A DNA stretch of 41,076 bases from contig JALJEE010000267.1 of NCBI GenBank assembly GCA_023231475.1, forward strand, positions 1-41,076, in the 5' to 3' direction. Positions 22,157-32,840 of the stretch are shown here, piece by piece. Made by a program: the position numbers and the translations under genes. Position 1 is the first letter of the stretch, and the number at the start of each line of letters is the position of its first letter. The stretch is from Seison nebaliae (lineage: Eukaryota; Rotifera; Pararotatoria; Seisonacea; Seisonidae). The notes under the pieces are model-generated. The model was given only the letters and a program-made list of their open reading frames with translations. It did not search any database and was not told where the DNA came from.

Positions 22157-22513
22157 TTTAATCTCCTTCAAGATAATTTTACCATTTTTATATTCCTTCA
22201 CTTTTTATTTAGTTAGTTAATTATTATAAAATTTATTTGTTGAGGTGATTTTTTTAAGAAGCGAAAAATTGAAATTTTAAGAATACCACCCTGTTCGAAA
22301 TTGTTTGAACCATCAAGACAAATTTATTTTGGGATGAAAAAAATTGACGCTCAGAACGACTTTTATCACTTATTTTTTTTCATATTATAATGTATTAGCA
22401 AAAACAGTCTGATACTTTGTTTATTAAACACAGTTTAAAAATATAAGCTTAATCTTTAAAAGTTCAACCATAACGTAGCTAACTTTAAAAGAATTTACAA
22501 TGACCGAAAGCGA
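22157..22513. promoter_or_regulatory. Shared upstream region of divergent NUDT19 and MTHFSD genes
   Basis: 357 bases lie between two divergent start codons. No TATA box is clear. TAAGCTTA at 22444-22451 recurs upstream of two other single-exon genes in the window. A bidirectional promoter is inferred from the layout only. Confidence 0.4.
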
Positions 22514-23506
22514 ATGATGGAAGCTTTAATTACTGCCTCGTCATTAAAAAGTTTCAGATTAATTATGAATGTTGCCGTTGCTCAGGATGATTTAGATAGA
22601 TTTGTACAAAGCGTGCTAGCAAATTATAACAAGAATCACGTCGGAAGAAATATGGAGCATAACCGTGAGACAATCGATAAGGAGAATACATTCAAGGGCA
22701 AAATTGATATCAAGTTTGAAGATAATAAAATTACATTGAGAAATCGGATGTGGAACTTTATGAATAATAAATATATGAATGAGAATTATAAGAAATTTCA
22801 TTATATCAACACTAATTTTACCCCACATAATCGGTTAGATACTGGAATGTTCGACAAATTACCATTTTTCAACGAAGCCACTAAAATTAAATGTGATCCA
22901 GATTTTGCGTATTTGCCACTTAGATTGAAGATAGTGACACAAAATAAAGAATTATTTATTCCTAATTCACGTAATCACAATTCTATATTGTATTCGATTT
23001 CTGTACCCGTTCACTTCAAAAATGATAAGAGCTATGCTTCATATTTAGTCTCCTCGAAAGGCATGAGAGAGTTTGGAAAGCCTGTACATCAATCAGAATT
23101 ACCTAAACTACAAGTTTTAGTAGTCGCAGCAGTCGGTGTTGATTTATGCGGCAATCAAATCGGTAAAGGTGGTTCATTTAGCGATATGGAATATTGTGTC
23201 TTGCGTGAATATGGTGTGATCACTGATGATACGGTTGTCGTTAGTTTTGTTGATGATAACCAAATTTATAAAGGAATCATTCCTTCTACGAAAATGAACG
23301 AACACGATATAGTTATAGATGTAATTGTTACTCCAACTCAAATAATAAGAACAACACCTAATCGAAAAAAACCTACCGGAATAATTTGGAATAAAATTAG
23401 TCGACGTCAGTATAGACGAATTTATCTTTTACGTAAGTTGAGATTGGAACATCATAATAATGACCGAAATGTCTCACTTTGTGATGAAATTGATTATGAT
23501 AAGTGA
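22514..23506 (+). CDS. MTHFSD: MTHFSD-like protein, copy 1 (5-FTHF cyclo-ligase fold)
   Basis: Single exon, 330 aa from the ATG at 22514, or 313 aa from the ATG at 22565. The second reading (MNVAVAQDDLDRF) aligns with the start of copy 2 (MNVLNAVSREELDSF), so it may be the real start. Diagnostic segments are LRNRMWNFMNNK near the N-terminus, FNEATKIKCDPDFAYLPLR, then NQIGKGGSFSDMEY, the family's version of the cyclo-ligase GxGxGYxDxE loop. IIWNKISRRQ lies near the end. Methenyltetrahydrofolate synthetase domain proteins resemble 5-formyltetrahydrofolate cyclo-ligase. Human MTHFSD also has a C-terminal RRM, absent here, and its enzyme activity is not established. Paralog at 24662. Confidence 0.9.
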   Translation: MMEALITASSLKSFRLIMNVAVAQDDLDRFVQSVLANYNKNHVGRNMEHNRETIDKENTFKGKIDIKFEDNKITLRNRMWNFMNNKYMNENYKKFHYINTNFTPHNRLDTGMFDKLPFFNEATKIKCDPDFAYLPLRLKIVTQNKELFIPNSRNHNSILYSISVPVHFKNDKSYASYLVSSKGMREFGKPVHQSELPKLQVLVVAAVGVDLCGNQIGKGGSFSDMEYCVLREYGVITDDTVVVSFVDDNQIYKGIIPSTKMNEHDIVIDVIVTPTQIIRTTPNRKKPTGIIWNKISRRQYRRIYLLRKLRLEHHNNDRNVSLCDEIDYDK

Positions 23507-23984
23507 AAAATTTTATGCCAACAAATGATTTGTTATGATGTTAAATTTATATTATAATTGTTAAGTGGTGTAGTACATCTTCTATAATAATGTTTACAAT
23601 AAAAGGTTGATATTCTGTCTATCTTATTTTATTTTAATTCACAATTGTTATGTTTCAAGTTTTTTGTTATTATATTTCTTTTTTTATATTAAAACGCGTA
23701 AGCGTTTATATTTCGACAAAATTCGGTTTTTTTTAAATGCTCATAACTTTCTTCAAATAGCATTATATGCGTGAAGGAGCTGTTTTTATTTTTTTCTCTT
23801 TTTTACTCCTATTTTCTCTATAACAAAACTGTTAGTATTTTTGATTTACAGTTAGATTCATTTATTAGAATGTATGTTTCGGCAGAGAATATTTCACAAT
23901 TTTGAAAAATTCTGATAGATTATAAATGTTCATTATTTACTTACTAGCTCTATTTCACAACTGTAATGTTGCTACAGAAAAATT
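23507..23984. other. Intergenic with poly(A) signal
   Basis: AATAAA at 23598-23603, about 92 nt after the stop, probably ends the copy 1 transcript. The rest, up to the transposon relic, is T-rich with no gene seen. Confidence 0.5.
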
Positions 23985-24401
23985 GTAAATTTTTCCTACG
24001 TTCTTCGATCGATTTTATTGGAAACTGTTCGACAGACGACCTTAATAGTCGAACATTTCCTTTGTGCCAAGTACTTGGACGTTGATTCTCCTTTCTTTTA
24101 TTATTTTCAACATTTTCGCTTTTACAAACATCTCCAACCGTCCATCTAGATATCCTCAGTTGGAGCGCAACCTCTCTGATCGAATTACCTTCTTGATAAA
24201 GGTTTAATATATTCTCCTGTCTTTTTTTAGAAAGTTTCTATCTTTGACATTTTAAAAATAATTTGTTTTAAAATTTGTTACTTTTTATAGAACATAACAC
24301 CCTGTAAACCTTATTGTCTGAACATTAATGAGACAAGAATTATTGTATTTGAGTAAATACAAGTGAATTTTCTTATCCGAACATTTATGAAACGCACTGT
24401 A
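23985..24401 (-). mobile_element. Tc1/mariner-like transposon relic: left end plus transposase N-terminus
   Basis: On the minus strand, from about 24250 downward, the frame reads KKRQENILNLYQEGNSIREV, then LQLRISRWTVGDVCKS: the first helix-turn-helix of a Tc1-type transposase, with a frameshift right after its initial ATG. The second HTH is only partly readable and the catalytic domain is gone. Outside it lie two copies of the binding-site-like box, GTCTGAACATTAATGAGAC at 24316-24334 and ATCCGAACATTTATGAAAC at 24375-24393, with starts 59 nt apart. The outer edge runs into CACTG and TA at about 24401, consistent with a TA target site. It sits between the two MTHFSD genes. Confidence 0.8.
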
Positions 24402-24661
24402 TCAATTGCATCCTTTAATCAGGTCCCATTCTATTCACTCCTCGTTCTTTTTTTGGGGAAAGTACGAATGAGAATTTCTCAAATTGATTGTATCAAGGTC
24501 TGTCCATCAGTCACCAAACAACGTTTCTCATGGTGCATAACGAAACTAATTATTTAAGTCTCACCAATTTCTTCATTCATTATTCATTATAATGAAGTTT
24601 TATAAAAGTAAGCTTATATTAAATCTATTTAGCGTTGTTGTTTGAGAATAATCAGTTATAA

Positions 24662-25627
24662 ATGAATGTGTTGAATGCTGTTTCCCGAGAAGAGTTAGAT
24701 TCATTTGTGAAGAATGTTATGGATCATTTACAAATCATACGCGATGGAAACAGTTTGGGTGTGAACAATGAATTTAGGCCAACTGGTAGAATTGTTATCC
24801 AACCGAATGATTCGAAAAAAGTGATTCGAAATAAATTATGGAATTATATCAATGGATATATGGTCGATGATCATATTTTTGAAACAAAATTCCATTTAGC
24901 TCATTACCCGGAAAAAATGATTTTGAAAGTGGATAAATTGAGAGAATTCTCATTATTCCAGAATGCCGTGAACATCAAATGTGATCCAGATATTGCATTT
25001 TGTGATACGAGACAGCTGATATTGATGCAAGGGAAAAAGTTATTTGTCCCATTATCCAAAAAAAAAAAAGGTTTATTATATCAACTGGAAATTGCGGAAG
25101 GCGCTGGAAGAACGAGAGGATATTTGAAATATCTTAGTTCTCTCAGTGGAATGAATACTCTGTCGAAATATGTTCCGGATGAGAAGATTCCGAAATTAGA
25201 TATGGTCATTGTTGGATCCATTGGTGTTGATGAGCAAGGAAATCAAATAGGAAAAGGTGGAGGTTTTAGTGATTTGGAATATTGTATTTTACGAGAATAT
25301 AATATAATTGATGAAAGAACGTGTATAGTAGGAATGGTAAATGAAAATCAAATATATGAGGGTTATATATCGCATCATCTAATAACGCCACATGATATCC
25401 TTCTCGATTATATTATTACTCCACAACGAATTATCAAAACGAAACCAATTCGTCCAAAACCTTCAAAAATAATTTGGAATGAAATTAGTCGACAACAAAT
25501 TGGTCGAATGTTTCTTCTCTCCAAACTCAGATTAAAGCATTTCGATGAAGGAAAAGATGTTCGTGCCAAATTCCAACAAACTTTTCCCGATCGTAAAGAT
25601 TTGCTCGCTCTCCAACAAAAAGAATGA
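24662..25627 (+). CDS. MTHFSD: MTHFSD-like protein, copy 2 (5-FTHF cyclo-ligase fold)
   Basis: Single exon of 321 aa with ATG at 24662. Same architecture as copy 1: IRNKLWNYINGYM near residue 57, FQNAVNIKCDPDIAFCDTR, LDMVIVGSIGVDEQG, then NQIGKGGGFSDLEYCILRE, closer to the canonical GxGxGY loop than copy 1. HDILLDYIITPQRIIKTKP and SKIIWNEISRQQ complete the fold. The C-terminal tail is basic and lacks the RRM of vertebrate MTHFSD. Its start aligns with the internal methionine of copy 1. Both copies retain the key glycines and the acidic residue of the loop, so neither looks like a pseudogene. The duplication is old judging by many conservative substitutions. Confidence 0.9.
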   Translation: MNVLNAVSREELDSFVKNVMDHLQIIRDGNSLGVNNEFRPTGRIVIQPNDSKKVIRNKLWNYINGYMVDDHIFETKFHLAHYPEKMILKVDKLREFSLFQNAVNIKCDPDIAFCDTRQLILMQGKKLFVPLSKKKKGLLYQLEIAEGAGRTRGYLKYLSSLSGMNTLSKYVPDEKIPKLDMVIVGSIGVDEQGNQIGKGGGFSDLEYCILREYNIIDERTCIVGMVNENQIYEGYISHHLITPHDILLDYIITPQRIIKTKPIRPKPSKIIWNEISRQQIGRMFLLSKLRLKHFDEGKDVRAKFQQTFPDRKDLLALQQKE

Positions 25628-26546
25628 TTAAATTTCCAATTTTTGCATAATTCTAATTTTGTTATTGTTACAGATTCATTTTAATAATTCAACTTGCTCT
25701 TTATATTGTGATATTTTTCAAATCTTATTCTCCTATTCTATAACTGGTTAAGATCAATTGTTTGTTTTAAATAATGCAAATAAATAAAAACTGATCTTTA
25801 TTTTTTTCCATATATGACATATACAATCAATATGTGGATATGTACACATGTAATGCTCATCATGTCTCATATGATCTTATTTGTTCTATGCTCTCCGTCA
25901 GATTTATTTACCGATTACGCCAAAGACTATTAGGAATAGTTTGTTTCATTACAACAAAAATGGGGAAGAAATTCTACTAAATTTAATTCATTTAAACTAC
26001 TTGATAAAAATTAATGGAAATGTTTTAGTTTAATTTATTAAAATTAGTTACACATACTGGAATGTTGAATTGTACTAGACGTATGACGTATGAAATTTAA
26101 TTGAATAAAATAAAAACATTTTGGATTGATGTTAGTAACGTTGGTAGAGAGAATTGTGGGAAGTATAATTATTTTCTTTTTTTTTGTATGTTACTCAATC
26201 ATCTAATGGATGAGAGAGAATAGTAGGAATATGTATTTCCTTAAGTTGGACTTCCCTCTTTTATAAAATAGCACGCTGCTAAACAAGACGAAAGGACAAA
26301 ATGGAAAAATATTGGATTGTTGTTAATTTGGTAACCTTAGATTCAGTTTAGACAAATAATATCCTTGAGTGGAAACGGTGCTAGCGACGACGACAACAAC
26401 AAAATTAGAGAAACAAGAATAATAATACAGAATATAAAACAAATAACTTTCTGACAGTTTCGACAAAATACTTAAATGGATCAATTGGAATCATATGACA
26501 AGAATAGTTAATAATTTTTCAAAAAAAGAGTATATGTCGTAAAGAA
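25628..26546. other. Intergenic, no gene seen
   Basis: Overlapping AATAAA signals near 25779-25788 likely end MTHFSD copy 2. The remaining 750 bases are AT-rich without a sustained frame and presumably include the promoter of the EF-hand/WD40 gene. CGACGACGACAACAACAA near 26385 is a short trinucleotide-like run. Confidence 0.45.
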
Positions 26547-29500
26547 ATGGCGTCTGATGAAAATGAGAATCAGGACAAACAGGATAAATATTCGTCCCAT
26601 GATAATATTTCACTAAAATTGATAGAAATGAATAACCATCGAATTAGTTCAGCTGAAGCTGTACTACAAACACATCCATGTTATGACACGAGTCTCTTCA
26701 ATGATTACGAACGAGGAACTACATCGCTAAATAAATGGAAATCAACATTTCTTTCACATCTTCAGAATGAACCTGAACAAAATTCAAAAAATGACGAAAT
26801 TGTTGCTCGTGCGATCGAATTACTCAAGAAAGAACAGAGAACATCAGGAAGAGTCTCAAAAAAATTGACATTAGCTGCGAGAGAGTTTACCGATCTCGCT
26901 TATTATCTTCAACCAACGAATGAAATAAAAAAAGTTTCTTTTATTGTTCTTTTAACAAATGAATCATGAGAACAATTAAGAAATCTCGGCCACGTCGATT
27001 GACCATTACTGACGTATCAAATTTAACCGTGAACGATACAGCGCTCTTAAAAATGTTGAAGAATGGAGTAGGAGTGAATGTTAATGAAATTTTACGGGAT
27101 AAAGTTAGCGGAACACCTTCAATTAATTTTATGATAAAAAGCGATTAATTAAAAGAAATAAACTTCTTTTGGTGAGGTAAAATGATTCCCTTAACAGAAT
27201 TTAATGAACATAAATCAAAATATTACTATTATTTGCAGATCGAAGAACAAATCAATCTAGACACTTTGGACAATATTAAAGAAGCTTTCATTGAAGCTGA
27301 TACGGATGGATCTGGTTCTTTAGATATCGATGAATTTCGTACCATATTTCGAGATGCTCTTGGAATCAGTATCAAACATGATGATGCAATTAGCGCCTTA
27401 TTTAATAAAATCGATTATTCGCTAGATGGGGAAGTATCTTGGGATGAATTTTGTACTTATATGCAATTGGAGTTTGCGGAAAAAGCGGAAATTATTCATC
27501 GAGCAAAAGCTGTTAGTATTTCCTAATATTCTATTAATGATTGACTAATTTTTATATAATATATATAATAATATATTTTAAGGTGAACTTTAATTTGCCT
27601 GCTTCGAATTACCATTCGCCTCATTTCCGTTCAACAATTGTCAATGTTATGATTACTTTGGACAACAACACTGTGCTAACTATGTCAAGTGTTAGTTCGT
27701 CATTTTCATCATTTCTCACTTAAAAGGCAATGTTTTAAATGTCTAAATTCATTTTTTATGTTGCGGATTTAAAGTAATTAAATTATTTAAATCCACTGAA
27801 TTCTCATAAGAATTTGTTATTAAATTTTGTTTTAGGATGGTGCGGTAGCATTTTGGAGTTTACAAGGTGAACTAAAAAAGGTTAAGCATGTAAACCAAAT
27901 GATGAAGGCAAGAAATAAATGGATTTCCTCATGTTTTTTATTGAACGAGTATAATAAATTGGTAGTGGGAACTGGGTTTGTATTATTAAATTAATCTTAA
28001 TGAAATTCTCTATTTTAATTTTGAAGAGATCGGGAAATTCAATTTTGGGATTTATCTTCCTTTGAACCTTCTTGTCAAATTAATTCTATGGATAGTATAG
28101 CCATCTCATTTGCTTATAAATGGTTCGCAATTTTTTGACCAATGATCAATAATATCCGAATATCTTTGCTAGTAATTTCTCTAATGAAGAAGTCACAATA
28201 TTTTATGGTGATACGTATGGTTGTGTTAATGTGATTCTTGTAAGAAATGTGGGAGAAAATTTGAGGTTATTGTAATAAAATAAATAAATTACCATCGGAA
28301 TAATTTTTAGAGTATGGAAGAAATTGAGCAAGATTGATGGGATTCCAAGTGTTACGTTAGAAACGATAATCTCATCAAAATATCGTTGTGAATATTTACG
28401 ATGGTTCGTTCATAAAGATTTGGTAGAAATGATCAAATATGATAAATTGGCCAATAAAATAATTTCATGTTCAAATGATACAAAATCGTCATTAGTTATA
28501 GGTGTCTAACAGAATTATTCTATTTATTTTTATAATAATTTAATTTGGAAAGGTTGTATTTATCCGTCGACGGATTTGGATCAAAAGAATAAGTTAAATG
28601 TAAAGAAAGATAGAAGGTTAAAGACAAATGAGAATAAATCGTTAGGTGATGTACCTCCAGCTACCACAGTACCAAAACAAAGGAATCGCCATAACAGATA
28701 TGACAGTATTTCTACGGCACCAGCTGGCAGCATTCGAACTCAGAAGTTGAATAAAATTCCTGCCAATGAACTTCCACAAAATATGTCGATTAATCTCCAA
28801 ATTGTCATACCAAAAATACGACATTCCAGAGATCAATTGATATTCAGCGTTGACAAAGGTGTCAAATGTTTCGATATTTGTCGGGAGAAAAGTCTTTTAT
28901 TTACCGGGGGAAAAGATCGAATTATTCGCGTGTGGAATCCATACATCTCAGCAAAGCCAATTGCACATTTAAAAGGTCATGACAATCCTATCGGCTATCT
29001 CCATATTTGTGTGGAAGACGAACGTTTATTTAGTGTTTCTTCTGACCGATTAATTATGGTTCGAATCATTAATTCATAATTATTGTTGTAATTATTGAAA
29101 GGTTTGGGATATGATCGATCATAATAAATTGGAAAGTATGAGTTTAAGAAATTCCACAACGAAAAGTACAAACTTATTGAAATCAGATGGAGATATGCAA
29201 GGATGTATTTATTGCTCATCTAATAAATCGATTTTCGTTTGTTCTGATCGAATAAGCATTGTTCATCTTCAATCAAAGTTTCTATTTCGCAATAATATGA
29301 TAAATGAAAATATTCTCAAAGAACTCCTGTTCGCTCAGATATCGTTGTATCACATCAAGAACGTATAACTTGTTGCCAATATAATTCGGCGTCGAATCAA
29401 CTAGTATCAGCATCTGATAATTCAGTTAGAATTGCTATTTTCCCAATATATATAAATATATTCAGACTATCAAATTGTGGGATATCGAAACAGGATCATT

Positions 29501-31136
29501 AATTTTCGAATTTACCAATGCCCATAATCAAAAACCAATAACGGCATTGTGTTTCGATCCGACAGGTCGACGTTTAGCTACTTCCAGTATTAATGGACGT
29601 ACTCATCTATGGAATTTTAATAATGGACACAGATTAAAAGTATTAAAAGGTCGAACAGCTAAAGAAGTGACTGATATAACATTTGCGACAATTAATAAAA
29701 ATAGATTTTGTTTAACTGTCGGTTGGGATCGTCATATCAATGTCTTCCATGATGATACCGATGATATTCATCATTATGTTGAAGCAAATAATTTATGGGT
29801 TGACGATAAGAAGAATGGTCACAAAGAAGATATTTTATGTTCTATCTTTGCTCCACCCAATTTTGTAGGAACCTCTTGCTACGATGGTGAAATTATTGTT
29901 TGGAACATGATTTCCGGTCATATTTTTTGTCGTATAACGCCTCATCGTAAAGTGAAAAGTAGTGAAATAAATTTGGATACGGATTACGGAGTAAACAAAA
30001 TTCTTTTCATCAATGCATATATTCACAATAAAGATTTGCCTAATCTAATATCAAATGGACCACATGGTCAAATACATTTTTGGACGATATTTAATGGTGG
30101 ACAATTATTGAGCAAATTTAATGCAGTTAATATTGTTATTGATTAATAATTTGTCACAAGATTTGTTTGTAAGAGAATTGATGAGAATATTAGTATCATA
30201 CATATGGTTTGTAATGAAGGTTTTGATCGGATGTTTCTAGCTGATAATCTCGGCCACGTTTATCAATGGAACATTAGCGACCATTTAAGGGAAAGAAAAT
30301 TCCATAAAAATGATATGGCTAAACGTTTTCTTATTTTTTTCTATTAAAACAATTCTCATAATTTTCATTTTTAACAGTAATAGTCAAATGGAGGGCACAT
30401 ACTGAAACAATCGTTGGATTGGAATGGATCGAAGAGGCTGAGGCAATTGTCACAGCATCAATTGATTCAACTATTCGTATCTGGTCTCATATTGGAGAAT
30501 ATATTGGTTTTTTTATAATATTCTTATTTTTGAAGAAAATATTTTGAAAATTTTTAGGAACATTCGGACAATTACAACCATGGAATTTATTCGACAAGAA
30601 AACTTGGTCTCATCCATTCGTTCCTTTCGACATTTTAACATTTCATGATGAATCTGATATTCGAGAAGATTTAAGGCGTGAAAAATTTACGACTTTCGAC
30701 ATCCTTCAACAAGAGGAGAATAATCCTATTAACCTTGATGATATATTCTCCTCATCTGACGAAGTGGAAGAAGAAAATAAAAATGAAAATATTAAAATGG
30801 AAAATAAAATAATCGATCGTCGTGAGTCGATAAAAACGGTAAAATTACCCAAAATTGAAACGAATCGAACGAATGAAACACAAGATATTGAAGAAGTACT
30901 AAAATCAAGAACTTACCTCCAAGGAACAGGAAAACGGTTTTATTTAAACATTTCATAATAAGTTAAAAAATTTTTTAAAAAATAGTCTACGTTTCGAGAA
31001 AAGAGGAAAGGTTGTATCAGATAACGATCGATTGAATTATTACAGGAATCTCAATTGCGTTAACTTGGAGGACGAACCAGAAATTCCATCAAAACCGATT
31101 TTACCTCTGATTAATGTTCGTTTTGATGAGTTTTAA
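26547..31136 (+). CDS. EF-hand plus WD40-repeat protein (WDR49/WDR64, CFAP337-like)
   Basis: Sixteen exons, total 1221 aa with all phases consistent: 26547-26933, 26981-27103, 27239-27511, 27583-27690, 27836-27975, 28027-28122, 28173-28265, 28311-28501, 28553-29058, 29102-29277, 29322-29424, 29466-30125, 30174-30324, 30378-30506, 30558-30936 and 30986-31136. Twelve introns are 41-53 nt. The second (135 nt) could hide a small exon and is the least certain. Two EF-hands lie near residues 185-235 (DTDGSGSLDIDE and DYSLDGEVSWDE, Ca2+ ligands present). Many WD40 blades follow, for example SSDGAVAFWSL, FTGGKDRIIRVWNP, KLWDIETGSLIFEF, SSINGRTHLWNF and ASIDSTIRIWSH. The EF-hand to WD40 order is that of the WDR49/WDR64 family, reported as axonemal. 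The C-terminus is acidic and charged. Confidence 0.88.
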
Positions 31137-31489
31137 TAAAAATATTTAAATCCTTTCCATAAAATTCGTAAAGAATCGAAAAATGACCTGAAGTTTGAGA
31201 GAGGGACAAAATTTAGTTTCAAAAATATATAATTTATTTGAATTTGAAATAAAAATCAATATATTAGGAGTTTTACAGGAAAGAAAGAATTGAACATATA
31301 TATATTGTTCCTTGGATAACAATGATGATCTGTGATCCGATACAAGTATTAATGATCATCGAATAGAAATCCAATAAAGTTCATCATAAAAATTTGTTGT
31401 TTCTTTTTGAAAATGAAGGAAAATGTTTCATAGGAAACAGGTGGAAAATATAAACTTTCTTTTATTCTTTCCATTTCCATTTTAAAGGA
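31137..31489. terminator. Intergenic between convergent genes, with poly(A) signals for both
   Basis: AATAAA at about 31248-31253 serves the plus-strand WD40 gene. TTTATT at 31461-31466 (AATAAA on the minus strand) lies about 24 nt past the stop of the minus-strand coiled-coil gene. Nothing else is seen. Confidence 0.5.
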
Positions 31490-32840
31490 TCAGCAATTCG
31501 TACTCGACGGTTCAATATCGTTTAATATCAATTTTGTTGATTGAGCATCGTTGGGTGTGGAATGCTCATGGAAATTGTTGAGAAATGTTTCACTTCTATT
31601 CTCATCTTTAACATCATAATCTGTAGACGTTTCACTTAATTTGATGTGATCGATTGGTAAGTCATAGTTATCGTGTCTTATTTGTATTTCGATTTCTTCA
31701 TGATCCAGACTATTTCCATTTAACTCAAATTTTTCTGAAACATTTTCATTTATTTCCATTTCCACTTCATTTATAACTTCATTTATAACTTCCCCATTCC
31801 GATCATGTTCAATTATTTGTTTCTCATTTATTTGTTCTTCAATTTCATTCTTAACTTCTTGATCCATACTTTCTTCATAATGGTTAACACCATTCTTCAA
31901 AATATGAGATTCTCCATTTAAATTATTGCACTTGGTATCCGGTGAGATATTCGTTGTAGTTACTTGTGAAAGGGAAAAATTATGTGTCGATGTATTTGTC
32001 GCGACATTAGTCATTTCTGTATCCAAATCACTTATAATATATTTTTGTTTCTCAGGAATATTTATCATTTCCGCTATAATTCTTCTCAATTCATCATTTT
32101 GTTCAGTTAACTTATCTATATGTTTCGCTGCTTGTTCATATCGCTTTTCAGCCAATTCGTCTGCATTTCTTGCACTTACTATAACCTTTATTGCTTCAGC
32201 ATATTTCTCCTTGAAAGTTGAAAAAAAAAGAGTTTCATTCAAAAATTAATTTAACTTCATTTGATTGTTTCTCTAATAATAATTGATGTTCAAGAGACTT
32301 GATTCGTTGGGACATTTTCTTCATAATTGTAACATTTTGGTACGATCTTTCCATATATTTCTCCATCACCAAATTCGCCATATTTTCCATTTGTTCTAAT
32401 GAAATTTTTAACGATTCATTTTCAACTGCCAACTTCTTTTTAATTTGAGTCTCCTCACGAATATGTTTCATGATCCTTTCTTTGTCGTTACTGTGGAAAT
32501 CTCTATACAATGTTGACTGGAAGAATTGGACGGCACCATTATCGTCGTCAATCGCATTTAAAATTAATTCCATTCTATCGATTTGCGATAATTTCTTATC
32601 TTTCTCATTCTTCGATTGGTCGACATGTTCTCCCATTTTTACAGCAATCAATGGCAATTCTTTTGTCTCAGTTGACGATTTTTCACAAGTTTTTTCCTCA
32701 TCCAATTTTGGTGATATTAATAATCGTTCATAATTATATTTCTTCATCTTCCCCATCATCTCATCGATTGAACTATTCGCCGAACGAATATGATCCGTCA
32801 TCTGTGTGACCACATTCACCATCGAGTCTAATTTGATCAT
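31490..32840 (-). CDS. SIKE/FGFR1OP2-like coiled-coil protein (STRIPAK-associated family)
   Basis: Two exons, 32840-32256 and 32209-31490, with a 46-nt intron joining QSNE to EKYAEA in phase 0; 434 aa. Two coiled-coil segments resemble SIKE1/FGFR1OP2. The first, VENESLKISLEQMENMANLV followed by MEKYMER, fits the family's QENxELxxSLEEHQxALELIMSKYR. The second, YAEAIKVIVSARNADE, ending KLTEQNDELRRIIAEM, fits MAxVMRKAI...QLEQENKGLREIL. In animals this family bridges SLMAP and striatin complexes that oppose Hippo signalling. The C-terminal 170 residues are acidic and Asn/Glu-rich (EVINEVINEVEMEINEN) and not typical of the family. The homology rests on coiled-coil pattern plus a few fixed positions, so another coiled-coil protein is possible. 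Confidence 0.5.
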
